DNA of 64,000 nt from positions 5,092,921 to 5,156,920 of the forward strand of contig CANTUZ010000027.1 in NCBI GenBank assembly GCA_947846985.1. The letters run 5' to 3'. The first letter of the stretch is position 1. Each line of letters starts with the position of its first letter. This DNA comes from Fratercula arctica. Lineage: Eukaryota > Chordata > Aves > Charadriiformes > Alcidae. The notes beneath the pieces were generated by a model that was given only the letters and a program-made list of their open reading frames with translations, was not told the DNA's origin and did not search any database. Positions 1 through 9,927 of the stretch are shown one piece after another. The position numbers and the translations under genes were made by a program.

Positions 1-2282
1 TAATGTCAGCAAGCTCCAAGCACCTCTCCCCAGTCCATCTATTGCAAAGCTCAGATTCTGGAGAAAATTAACCCTGTCCCCCCCAGCCGGAACCAGGACA
101 AGCAGCCACAGCCTAGGAGAGCAGAGAGCAATTCCGAGCTGCAGCCCTGTCAAAGCAGAAGCAAGGCAGGCGTAAGCGTGTGCTCTTTGGCCACGACCTG
201 TCGTATTTTCAGGTCACACACCGAGGAGAGCCCACTCGGCTTTCTGCATGGCAAGAACACAGATCTCTGGTGAAACTCTCCCTGCTTCCTTCCCAAGGGA
301 GCTGCAGGACAATTTCATGGTTCCCAACAGCTGGAGAGACACAGATGGACAGCAGGAGGGGCAAGGCAGGGTTTGTGCCTCACCCATACCATTAGGACAG
401 GCTGAGACAGTCGGCACTGAGCAGGCAGCTGAATGGGATGCTTGCCTGTGTTTTTTCTTGTGCAAGGACTTTGAAGAGCATTTAGCTTCTCCTCAGGGAG
501 AGGAGAGGAGAGAGGCCACCAACACGACCCCTCCTGCAGAGCCAGGATTTGTCTTGCAGCAGAAACAGCAGATTCAGGCGTTTGCAAAGGAGGAGCTCTA
601 GGGGAGCAAGGGATGTTCTGCGGTTTGTACTTACTTTTCACTGCTGGTTTCCTGGGGTCACAGGAGTCCTGCTGTGGCCGGGGCGATCATGGTAGGTCCA
701 AGTGGGGTGGGGGGTAGGGGCAGAACGAGATGCCTTGAGCAGGACAGGGAGAAAACTCAATGCCCAAGTGGGGCAGGAGCAAAGCGAGCCACCCCGATTT
801 CGGCAGAGGCACACGGAGCCACCTTTAGCAGGGCAGGAGTAAATCCAGGCACCTGGTATAGGGAAGGGGCAAAAAGAGCCTCCCCAAGCAAGAGAGGGGA
901 AACACCAGCTGTCCTGAGATGGACATGATGAAAAGAAGCCACCCAAGCAAGGCTGAGGCCAAACTGGGCTGCCCAAGTGAAGGTATAAAGACAAAAGCCT
1001 CCCTGAGTGGAGCAGGAGGAAAAGTAACTGCCCCAAGCTGAGCAGGAGGAACTCAGTGCCCTGAGCAAGAGTGGGGAAAACTAGAGGACCCAGGCGGTGC
1101 AGGGGCCCAACTGGTGAGCTCAAGGGGGGCAGGAATAGCAACCAGCTGCCTCGTTGGGGCAGAAGCAACGCTCGCTGCCCTCCTGGGGGGTCGAGGGGTT
1201 AAACCAGATGCTAAAAAGCCACCCAGAAATGGGTTTTGGAGGCGCAGGGTGGGAGAGCAGCTGGGTGGGAGCCTGGCAGCCACCCAAGGTGCACCCAGCG
1301 CAGTTGCTCAAGGTGGTTTTTTGGTAGCGCTAGTTGAGAGTCAGCCTGTGGCTGTATCTTGGGGGGTAGATCAAGTTCATTGGGAAGGATCCTGTAAGAC
1401 ACCAGGTGCTTTGCTGCACGAGTCTCACAGACGCAGTCCCGTTTCTGTGAAGAGTGGAAAAGAAAGCCTCAGCAACCCGAAGGTGCCAGCCAAAGCTGTG
1501 AAGGGGCTCGCTGGCAGCCCTGGGCAGGTTTTTATTCCTGGGGCTGGTGCGGCTCCAGGCAGAGGTGGGATCTCTGCGGGCAGACGAGCAGCCCTTGGCC
1601 AGCAGTGCCTAGGGCAGCCCAACAGCTGCCGGCTGGTGGCTGCAGGAGGTGCCCAGGCTGTGGCGGCTGCGGGGCCGCAGTGCGTCCCCGTGCGTCCGGG
1701 GGTGGCCCCTGTCACAAAGGGGCAGTGAGGCGGCACCCGCCCGCTGCTTGTGAGCTCACCTGGCCAGGGCTTGGCATCCTGAAGAGCGTGCCAGCGAAAG
1801 CTAGTTGGGCTGAGCTGGCCTTCGGGATAACTCGGCTTCTTCCTTTGCCACTTGCTTGGCTACTTTTTTTTCCAACCATTGATCGTTTACTGCCCGCTTC
1901 TCCTCAGCTGCCATCCTCTTGCAAAGGTAATTACGATTTGAGCTTTAGGACAGATCATATGGTAGGTAGTTACGGGATCAAAGTCTAGACTGGTCTCTAC
2001 CTTCAGAGCGGTAGGATGAGCTTTTACACCTTTAAAGGCTGGCCAGATAGGCGCTATGGGTAGAGTTCCTATTTGCTAGTTGTTGTTTCTTTACCTTAGT
2101 CTGGGATGGGTAAGTGGGGGGTGTCAGTGTAGTCTGAGGCTTCCCCCAGTGTTTCTGTGTTGGAGGTTAGAGTTGGTTGTCCTGGGTGCTCCTGTACAGA
2201 ACTCGACTTTTAGAATAGGCTTTTGTACACCACTATGGTCTCATCACTTCTCAAATGTCATTCCCCCACAGTCATTGCCCAG
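1..2282. other. Upstream region with no recognised gene
   Basis: Apart from the 30-bp minisatellite at about 701-1210, I see no recognisable coding domain, RNA gene or mobile element here. Short open frames on both strands have no family resemblance that I can recognise. The USP gene must have 5' UTR or upstream exon sequence somewhere in or before this stretch, because the first exon I can support starts at a splice acceptor near 2283. I could not identify that upstream exon with confidence. Confidence 0.5.
701..1210. repeat. Degenerate 30-bp minisatellite (about 17 units)
   Basis: The sequence has a clear 30-base period: 761-790, 791-820, 821-850, 851-880, 941-970, 971-1000 and 1001-1030 align with each other without gaps. 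Shared landmarks are a GCC(A/T)CC(C)AAG-like start, a central GGGCAGGAG-like block and an A-rich third quarter. Units are strongly diverged, so the array is old. Because 30 is a multiple of 3, frames stay open on both strands (for example a 176-codon minus frame at 638-1168), but I see no reason to call a gene. The unit is unrelated in sequence to the 30-bp megasatellite at 33.5-63 kb. Confidence 0.75.
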
Positions 2283-5200
2283 GGAATGGCCCTGCCACAA
2301 AGGATCCTCTTTCCCCTGGTGACGATTTGCATGGACTGGCAGCAAAGACAGAGAGCTGGAGCGGGACTCCACAACCTGGGCAATACGTGCTTCCTCAACT
2401 CCGTGCTGCAGTGCCTGACGTACACCCCCCCTCTGGCCAACTACCTGCTCTCTCGTGAGCACAGCCGGTCGTGTGAGTACTTTTGGGACCATCTCCTTGC
2501 AAATCTCTTGGGCACTTCCCAAGGATTCCCAGACTCTGGGATTTGATTTGAGAGAAAAGCAGCCCTTCCGTGTAAACCCCCTGAGTGGATGTTCTTTGAA
2601 CACTCAAGCCTAGAAACCGCTTCTCACATCTGGGTGGGTTCATCTTCAGAAAGGTGCCTCTTTCTCGCCACGGGTCTCGTTCCCTATTTCTGCAAGTTAA
2701 ACTCTCTTTGCGTGTTGCACAGAAAACTTCTATCAGTTCAGCATCCCTCCAAAGAAGGTTTCCTGTGCATTAAAATGTCCCGGGCTTGTTGGGACATCGA
2801 CAGCTTGCGAGAAGAGCACTGGAGACTGTTCTGCTAACTTCAAGGTCTTCATTAGGTTTCCCATTGCTATGGATATTTTGCTCACCTGAGAAGCTTGTTT
2901 CCCTCCTACCCTCCCTCCCTCCCTCCCTCCCTCCCTCCCTCTTCAGGTCGTCAGCAAGGTTTCTGCATGATGTGCATAATGGAGGCGCACGTGAAGCAGG
3001 TCCTGTGTTCCTCAGCCAGTGCCATCCAGCCTTGGGCTGTGGTCAATGTCCTCAGACGTAAGTCATTGCAGGTGCTTTTACATGCGTTTGTCTCTTCTGG
3101 TAGGAGAGAACTACTGACTTCTTCTCTCTTAGGCATAGGAGAACACTTCCAGCATGGCGTGCAGGAAGACGCCCATGACTTCTTACGCTGTACTGTCGAT
3201 GCCATGCAGAGAGCTTGTCTGCACGGCAGCAGCGAGTAAGCACAAGCAAATGACCTTTTGCATGTTCCCGAGCCCTTTGGACTCCCTGATGGAGTCCCAT
3301 CAGGGAAGGCCGACAGCCAGGGTTTTCAGACAAAGACAGATGTCTTGGAGGGCGTAACTCTCTGCCTTTCCATTTCTCTCCAGCTTGGACATCTCTTCTG
3401 AAGCAACTACTGTCATCCATCAAATATTTGGGGGCTTTCTGAGATCCAGAGGTACTTTTCCACAACTCCTGCTCTCCTTGGGATTGTCTGTGCCCTTCTG
3501 TCTGCCCGTCGTAAGCAGCGGTTGGTGTGAGTGGCGGAGCAGCTGTGACAAGCGTAAAGCGGCACAGTCCCCTTCCCCTGCCGCTGAGTGTTTCCATTTG
3601 CCTTCCAGTCACCTGCTTGAGCTGCAAAGCGGTTTCCGATTCCTACGAGGCCTTCCTGGATGTTCCTTTGGATATAAAAGTAAGAGGGTGTGTAATTGTG
3701 CTTCAAGACGTCCCAAGGTCCCTGGAGCTTTCCAGACAAACACAGTTGGCTTAAAAGCGTAGATGGCGAACACAAGAGACCTTGGTGGTGGGTGGGCAGG
3801 GGAATGGGTGGTCTCCTTCTGGGGAGGCCATGGCAGCGGTCTCCCTGTAGGTGCTGGCTTGAAGCTGCACAAGTACGAAGTATCCTCTCTGCACCCTTGA
3901 CGTACTCTCATCCTTCTTCCCTTTGCCCTCCCTCAGCCCCAGTCTGGCTCCTCAGCTGACGGGTTGTATTGTTTTCACTGTTGATGACCCTGCTCCCCAT
4001 GGGTAGCTGGACTGAGTGGTGCCACAGGGAGGTAGCTCTTGATGGCCCCGGGAATCCCTGGGCATTGAGGGAAATGCTCAGCATACTATTGCCCTCCTTC
4101 TGCCTCCTTCTGGACGCTGCTTGCGGGTTCATGGTGGGTCTTCTCAGCCTCAGCTACCGGAGATTTTGCGTAAGTGTTTGGGCAAGGGCATTTCCCGCAG
4201 CTCAGTGCTCTCCTTTCTCCCTCCTCCAGGCAGCCGCATCTGTCACCGCAGCTCTGGAGGACTTTGTGAAACCCGAGCAGATGGATGGCAACAACTGCTT
4301 TAAATGCCGCCAGTAAGACGATTACCAAGGACACGTTAATACTAGATCCTGCCTTAAGGGCTTGCATGTGATGGAGCATGTTAGCTGTTCCCGTAGGTTG
4401 CATGCACAATAATAAGACAGGCCTTTTTTAAAATATGGTATTATGGTACTGAATAGTCTTAAAATAGCGTAAGGATGTGTGAGACGTGAAAGGGGGGGAA
4501 AAGGGTGCCTTTCAAGGATGCCTTTCAGCATGTGTCTCTGTGCTTGGTTTCAAGGTGTGACAAGATGGTTGCTGCCTCCAAGAGGTTTACATTCCATCGT
4601 GTGCCCAAGGTCCTCACGCTGTGCCTGAAAAGGTTTGGAGATTTCACTGGCAGGAAGATCAGAAAGGTGTGTACACAATGGGAGTGCAACTTTCTCTTCC
4701 TGGAAAGCAGTCCGCTCTTTCACAAGCTTTTCCTGTTGAGTTTTGTGTGTTCCCTCCTGGAGAGAGGAGAGTTCCCGTGGGAAGACAAGCATGTACTCTG
4801 CTGCGATGGAGCGGCTTTGGCTGAGAACAGTTTCCTGCCGCCCAAGCCATACATGTTGCCTTAGGAAAAATCCGGGGATCATTTCTCATGCCTCTTGGTC
4901 TCTCTGTAGGTTGTGAAGTATCCCGAGTGCTTGGATCTTCGCCCATACACATGTCAGACGGCTGGAGAACCGCTCCTCTACTCCTTATATGCTGTGCTGG
5001 TGCACAGCGGTGGCAGCTGTCATGTGGGGCACTATTTCTGCTACATAAAGGTAAAGAGCAACTTCCTTCCTAACAAGGGAAAATTGTATCCTGGGGACGA
5101 CAAACTTTCATGTCAGTGTTACTGGCAGGCAAGGTTTTGGGGAGAAGGTCTCCTGAGGGGCTGGGCTGGATTTGGCTTTGCATACTCTTGATTCAGCAGT

Positions 5201-7381
5201 TTTCTGCCTGTGCTTTTGTGGAGAAACCATGCAGTTCATCTCCAGATATCGATGCCTTTCTTGGCAGGCCAGCGATGGACTGTGGTACCAGATGGACGAT
5301 TCGTCTGTGGTTCTTGATGACATGGACACAGTTCTCAGGCAGCAAGCCTATTTACTGTTTTATGTCAGGTAATAACAAGTGCTAACCTGTGTTTAGAATA
5401 CATTTCCTTTCATGCTTTTGCTCTTTTTCTTCTCATCCTCCTCAGAGTTCCTCTTTCTGTCAGAGGAGGCAATTACTGCCTGCATCATTCAGTGCTGTCA
5501 AGTCTGAGCTACCCCACGTCAGTCCTTACCTTTTCTTGCTGGCCTTTAGGCTGCTGGCCTGATGTAAACTGCTACTTGTCTGCTCTCTGAAGCTGGCTAA
5601 TGTCGAGAAGAGGACTTAAAGGGGGCCTACAGAAACGATGGGGAGGGACTCTATCATGGAGTGTAGTGATAGGGCGAGGGGTAACGGTTTTAACCTGAAA
5701 GAGGGAAGATTTAGATTAGATATGAGGAAGAAATTCTTTACTGCGGGGGTGGTGAGACACTGGAAGAGGATGCCCGGCAAAGTCATGGATGCCCCATCCC
5801 TGGGGGAGTTCAAGGCCAGATTGGATAGGACTTTGAGCAACCTGATCTAGTGGAAGGTGTCCTTGCCCATGGCAGGGGAGATAGAACGAGATGGTATTGA
5901 AGATCCCTTCTAACCCAAACCATGTGGTGATTCTCTAATGCTATGAAATGGAGACTGTAGGGGCTATAAAGATGAGGTCTTGCTCCCACGGGAGCAGACC
6001 TGGTGGGAAGACCCCAATCGAATTTCCCATTTTTAGTCTTGGTTATGTCTTCTGTCTGTCATAGAAACAGCTCCATGAAAATGACTGAACTCCAGAGAAG
6101 GCAGCAAGAACAGCCCTAAGCGAACATCACTTTTTTTTTTTTTTTTTTTTTTCTCTAGGAGCTCCGCTTTGAAAACTGAAGAAAGGGCTTCTTCTTTGAC
6201 AACTGGAGAAAGTGCTTCTTCCTCACCGGCACCATCCCATGCCCGTTCCTTCGCCAGTCAGGGGGCAGCCGGCAGCAAGCAGGTGGGTTCTGTGGGACCA
6301 CAAGGTCTGCACTGCAGGACTAAGGTAGCTCTGGGGAGGTGGGTCAGGGAAGCAGACGGGCAGTGGATTTCTTTCCAGGATCTCGGCATTGCTCTGTTTT
6401 CCCTCCCACATTGCAGCTTCCTTCACAGCTGTGACGCTCTGCTCTCTCAAAGCAGCCCGCCTAGGTCCATCCCATTTGTCTGCCTTTGGCCCTTCTGCCC
6501 TTGCAGGTCTCTAGGAGAACCTTTGGGACGTCCTTAGCTGTCCCCTCTCTGAGCTTCTGGGGTTTCCTCACTGTTCTGCTCCTTTCAGAGCAGGAGGAAA
6601 GGGCAGGACCTTTTCACAGCTCTCTCTGCAGGACATGGTGCTGGGCATGGAGGGCTCTCCAGAGGACAGCAGCTGCTCCGCAAAAGCCAGCACCAGCCAG
6701 CGAATGTGGCCAGGTGCAGGGGTGGCATCTGCAGGCTGTCCAGGTAGAAGGCAACGTGACTGCCCGGTGCCCTGTCAGCCATGTGACCCTGTGCTGCACA
6801 AGGTGCGGGAAGAGAACAAAGAGAAGCAGAGATTCAGCCCTTCTTCCCGCTGCCAGAGGAACGGTGCCAGGGAGACGGCCCGGAGCAGATCTCCGCAGTG
6901 GGGCAATGATGCGCGCAGGTGGTGTGTGGTCACCACGGACTATGACCCCTCAACAGGGAGGAGGAGGAGAAGTAGTCCTTCAAGTTGTGACCGCCCTCCC
7001 AGGGATGCTGCAGCTGCAGGGCCCTCCAACGCCCGCTTCCAGATGCCTCCCGCAGCCAGGGCTGCTCAGGAGAAAGCCCTGTGGAGGCCGAGAGGACGAA
7101 GCAGGTCCCTGCGGCGGGGCCATGATCTCCGCAGACGGTTGGTGGAGAACATGGATTACCAGCCCTCAGCAAAGAGGAGGAGGAGAAGTCCTCCAGGTGG
7201 TGACCGAGCCCCAAGGGATAATGCAGCTCCAGGGTCCTCCAACGCCAGCTCCAAGCGGGCTCCCACACCCGGTGCTGCTCGGGAGCCAGTCCTGCTGAGG
7301 AAGAGAGTGCAAAGCAGATCCCTGCAGCGGGGCTGTGCTCTCCGCAGCCAGTTCATGGAAAAAATTTGTTGTATTTTATAG
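2283..7381 (+). CDS. USP36/USP42/USP17-type ubiquitin-specific protease, spliced
   Basis: Cysteine deubiquitinase that cleaves ubiquitin from substrates. Exons with consensus splice sites and continuous phase: 2283-2472, 2947-3057, 3133-3235, 3384-3451, 3609-3679, 4230-4312, 4555-4666, 4910-5050, 5268-5368, 6159-6282, 6632-7381. Together they make 1,854 nt, giving about 616 residues from the ATG at 2286, with no frameshift or stop. The Cys box GNTCFLNS puts the nucleophile near residue 35. The QEDAHDFL motif, the zinc-ribbon CxxC pairs (TCLSC; KCRQC), the His box GHYFCYIK (His about 286) and YQMDDS (Asp 302/303) are all present, so the enzyme looks catalytically competent. The N-terminal lead-in and GFCMMC point to USP42 as nearest relative, but the length (about 600 aa) is closer to USP17-like proteins than to full USP42. 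The tail is Arg-rich with internal repeats. An upstream first exon is possible, since 2283 follows an AG acceptor. Confidence 0.85.
2909..2941 (+). repeat. (CCCT)n microsatellite used as polypyrimidine tract
   Basis: A pure CCCT tetranucleotide run sits directly before the TTCAG acceptor of USP exon 2 (exon start 2947). It therefore serves as the polypyrimidine tract of that intron. Length changes here could influence splicing of the catalytic-domain exon. Confidence 0.85.
5615..5945 (+). mobile_element. CR1 LINE, 5'-truncated 3' end, in USP intron 9
   Basis: The plus strand encodes the C-terminus of CR1 ORF2: a [16 protein letters not shown] stretch, [14 protein letters not shown], and the LGEFKARLD end with a stop at about 5848-5850. 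A CR1 3' UTR follows and ends near ATTCTCTAATGCTATG, a decayed version of the 8-bp CR1 tail. It is an ordinary dead insertion, severely 5'-truncated, in the same orientation as the host gene and between exons 9 and 10. Confidence 0.85.
6131..6152 (+). repeat. Poly-T tract at the exon 10 acceptor of the USP gene
   Basis: An uninterrupted T run of about 22 bases lies just before TCTCTAG, the acceptor of exon 10 (starts 6159). It forms the polypyrimidine tract. It could be the A-tail of a minus-strand retroposon, but I see no element body next to it. Confidence 0.7.
6884..7360 (+). repeat. 216/213-bp tandem repeat coding the Arg-rich tail of the USP
   Basis: Within the last USP exon, repeat starts are visible at 6884, 7100 and 7313, so the periods are 216 and 213 bp (72 and 71 codons). 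Each unit starts RSRSP/L..(R)G, then a DY.PS..RRRRS block, then a (D/C)R.PRD.A block and a SNA(R/S) stretch. The third copy is cut off after [18 protein letters not shown], where the reading frame ends at 7381. Period lengths are multiples of three, so the frame is maintained. The units are rich in Arg and Ser, which suggests nuclear or nucleolar targeting or RNA binding, as in USP36/USP42 tails (inference). Confidence 0.8.
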
Positions 7382-7384
7382 GAT

Positions 7385-8050
7385 ACTGGTTTCGTCTTAC
7401 CGGTTTAGCTCCTGGCTTCAATTCTATTTTTACCAGCTTGGCCACTTTAGCCCTTCCAGGCTTCTTGGTGTCCCATCCAAAAGGGGTTACAGCATCCTCT
7501 GTCTCAGAAAGAGAGCTGATTGGTACTTCTTTTCCTCCGTTTCCCGTTGTCTTCAGTAATACCTGTAATACATGTATTTGCGCTTCCCAGACGTTCCTTT
7601 GTGGAATATGAACTCTAATTTTGTTTTTATCAAAGGTTATTTGTGCCACTAGTTTGCTTAACATCAGCCAGGGGTTCGGCCGGGGATTCCGCTCTCTCAA
7701 CGCCATGTCCCCATCAATCCGAGTCCCCCTTGACAGCCCTGATTAGTTCCTCTGGTATCGGGGCCATGGCTGGGCCAGGAGTCCGATTAGATTTTCCCTT
7801 TGGACACTAATTTTTCCAGTGCCCTTTCTCTTTACAAAGGGCACACTGATCCTTCCCTAGTGGGATTCTAGTTCCTAAGTCCCCTCCTATTCCTCAACCT
7901 CTTCCTCGTTCTCTTGGAAAACCTCAACCTTGGGAGGAGGCTTGAGCCTGTGCAAAAGCAGCTGCCAATATTACCGCCTTCTGCTTCCTTTCCCTCAATT
8001 TCTCCTTTTCATTCTCCTCCTTTTCTACCTCTTCCCTATTATTTCTGGCC
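7385..8050 (-). mobile_element. Gammaretrovirus-like ERV fragment (gag NC, protease end, RT start)
   Basis: On the minus strand, from high to low coordinates, I read a nucleocapsid CCHC knuckle (CALCKEKGHW...C, interrupted by a stop just before the last Cys, about 7800-7850). A linker follows, then a protease C-terminal segment (LSKLVAQITF, about 7625-7660), then the N-terminus of reverse transcriptase ([29 protein letters not shown], ending near 7380). Order and motifs match gamma-type gag-pro-pol. The fragment is broken by stops and lacks LTRs, the RT core, integrase and env. It is antisense to the USP gene and begins right at that gene's stop codon. Its other end abuts the old CR1 at 8051. 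Confidence 0.75.
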
Positions 8051-8290
8051 CAGCTGCAGTGCTTCTACACTAATGCACGCAGCATGGGTGACAAAGAGGA
8101 GAAGCTGGAAGCCATTGTGCAGCAGGAAAACTGTGATGTCGTTGCCATGGCGGAAACATGGTGGGATGACTCGCACGACTGGAGTGCTGCGTTAGGTGGC
8201 TACAAACTCTTCAGAAGGGAGAGGCAAGGAAGGAGAGGAGGTGGAGTGGCTCTGTATGTTAGGGAGTGTTAGGAATGTCAAGAGCTTCAG
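8051..8290 (+). mobile_element. Old CR1 LINE fragment, left part (interrupted)
   Basis: The plus strand encodes the start of a CR1 ORF2 endonuclease domain: [38 protein letters not shown]. It parallels the same region of the full-length CR1 (10081-10290) but differs throughout, so it is a different, older subfamily. The sequence stops after the ECQELQ-like stretch near 8290. The next part of the same reading frame reappears at 12931, on the far side of the full-length CR1. Confidence 0.85.
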
Positions 8291-8800
8291 ATTTAAACGA
8301 GGAGTAACCACGCTAACGGTCACTCGCCGAGGAGATCAGCTCCAGTGCAGGAAAGTCTGTGCTGGGGAAGGAAATCGCGGCAAAGAAGGGTCGGCCTGGG
8401 GCTCGTTTTTCGAGGCTTTTAAAGCCAGGAAAAGGGGCCAGCCCGAGCCGGTACCCGGCACTTCTGGGGGGCGGGGGCAGCTGAGGAGCAGAGGGCGGAG
8501 CCACCACCCCCGGCGGCAGGTGTGAACGAGCAGGGGGTGGGACCACTCTCCCCCCTCACAAAAGCAGCCCTTTGGGAGCGCAGCGACCAGGTCACTGCGC
8601 ACTGAGCAAACAAGCAGGGAGTGGGCGTTCCCTGGGTGTGACCCGAGGAACCACCCAGGTGCACCACAACAAGAGGGTACTTCCTGGGCTGGAGAAGGGG
8701 GGTGGCCAAGCAGGGTGTGACACACCAGTCCAATCACAGCGGTCTGCACAGCAGTTCGTGCAGGATAGAGCTGAAAGACTGCTAACCCGGGCAGGTAGCG

Positions 8801-9925
8801 ATGGTGACTACTCGCAAGATGACTGTGGCGGCCATGAGCTCCACAACCACCAGGTCTGATGCAGCCTCTCAGACGGTACTCTTGTGGGAACATGCTACCA
8901 CACAGACATCAGGCTGTAGGGTATGCCCTGCTCTTACGCCGGTGTCGGATGGCAATGATGGGCATGCCTGTAGGAGATGTGCCCAGGTAGAGGATCTTCT
9001 CCAATTAGTCATGGAGCTCAGGGAAGAGGTAAGTAGATTGAGGAGCATCAGGGAATGTGAGAGGGAGATAGATTCCTGGAGTAAAATCCTGCATCCCATG
9101 TCAGAAACCCAGCAGGCAGATAGTACCCCTGCAACAGAGAGCTCCCTATCCTCTGTCACCTCAACTGAAGGCAGTAACCTGGAGGACAGGGGGCAATGGC
9201 AGGAAGTTCCTGCACGACGCAACAGGCGCCGCACTCGAGACTGCCCGGCGACTACCCCATCTTCCCAGGTGCCATTATTTAACAGGTACAGTGCTCTACA
9301 GAGGAACCTGGATGATGATGAGCACAATATTTCTCCTACTTCTCCTACCTTGGAGCCGTCAGCAAGGTCTAGTCAGACCTCCCCCTGCATCAAAACCTCT
9401 GCGGTAAGGAAGAAAAGACGGGTCCTTGTCATAGGTGACTCCCTACTGAAGGGAGCGGAAGGCCCAATATGCAGGCCGGACCCGGTACATAGGGAGGTCT
9501 GCTGCCTCCCTGGGGCCCGAGTCAAGGACGTGAAGAGGATGCTTCCTTCCCTGGTACGGCCCTCAGACTACTATCCACTTTTGCTCTTTCAGGTAGGCAG
9601 TGACGAGGTAACAAGAAGAAGTCCAAGGGCAATGAAGAAAGATTTCAAGACCCTGGGACGCCTGGTCAAGGGATCAGGAGCGCAAGTGGTGTTCTCGTCT
9701 ATCCCCCCTGTTGCAGGGAACGATGAGGGGGTAAATAGGAGGAGCCAGCAGATCAATGCCTGGCTTCGAGCTTGGTGCTGCCGGCAGGACTTTGGGTTCT
9801 TTGATCATGGCCTGATCTACAAAACGTCTGGCCTGCTGGTAACAGGCAGAAATACCTTGTCCTCCAGGGGAAAAAGGGTTCTAGGACAAGAGTTATCAGG
9901 ACTCATTGAGAGGGCTTTAAACTAG
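8801..9925 (+). CDS. CR1 ORF1 protein (zinc finger, coiled coil, esterase-like domain)
   Basis: 374 residues. Two Cys pairs (C39xxC42 and C57xxC60) form a zinc-finger-like N-terminus, followed by a predicted coiled coil at about 62-92 ([18 protein letters not shown]). A polar linker comes next, with a basic patch (RRNRRRTR), and then a C-terminal domain beginning VLVIGDS at about 208-214, the GDSL/SGNH esterase signature known from CR1 ORF1 proteins. By family knowledge it binds RNA/DNA in the CR1 ribonucleoprotein. The ATG at 8801 is the first in frame and the stop is TAG at 9923-9925. The frame is +2 while ORF2 is +1, with ORF2's frame opening 2 nt after the ORF1 stop. Confidence 0.88.
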   Translation: MVTTRKMTVAAMSSTTTRSDAASQTVLLWEHATTQTSGCRVCPALTPVSDGNDGHACRRCAQVEDLLQLVMELREEVSRLRSIRECEREIDSWSKILHPMSETQQADSTPATESSLSSVTSTEGSNLEDRGQWQEVPARRNRRRTRDCPATTPSSQVPLFNRYSALQRNLDDDEHNISPTSPTLEPSARSSQTSPCIKTSAVRKKRRVLVIGDSLLKGAEGPICRPDPVHREVCCLPGARVKDVKRMLPSLVRPSDYYPLLLFQVGSDEVTRRSPRAMKKDFKTLGRLVKGSGAQVVFSSIPPVAGNDEGVNRRSQQINAWLRAWCCRQDFGFFDHGLIYKTSGLLVTGRNTLSSRGKRVLGQELSGLIERALN

Positions 9926-9927
9926 AT

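Noticed and set aside
638..1168. 176-codon minus-strand Leu/Pro-rich frame
   Set aside because: Explained by the 30-bp minisatellite; no domain and no splice context.
6486..7298. Alternative 270-codon frame over the last USP exon
   Set aside because: The frame starting at 6632 joins exon 10 in phase through a good acceptor and carries the RSRS/RRRR repeats. The alternative frame is a shadow, although a second acceptor near 6507 could give a variant.
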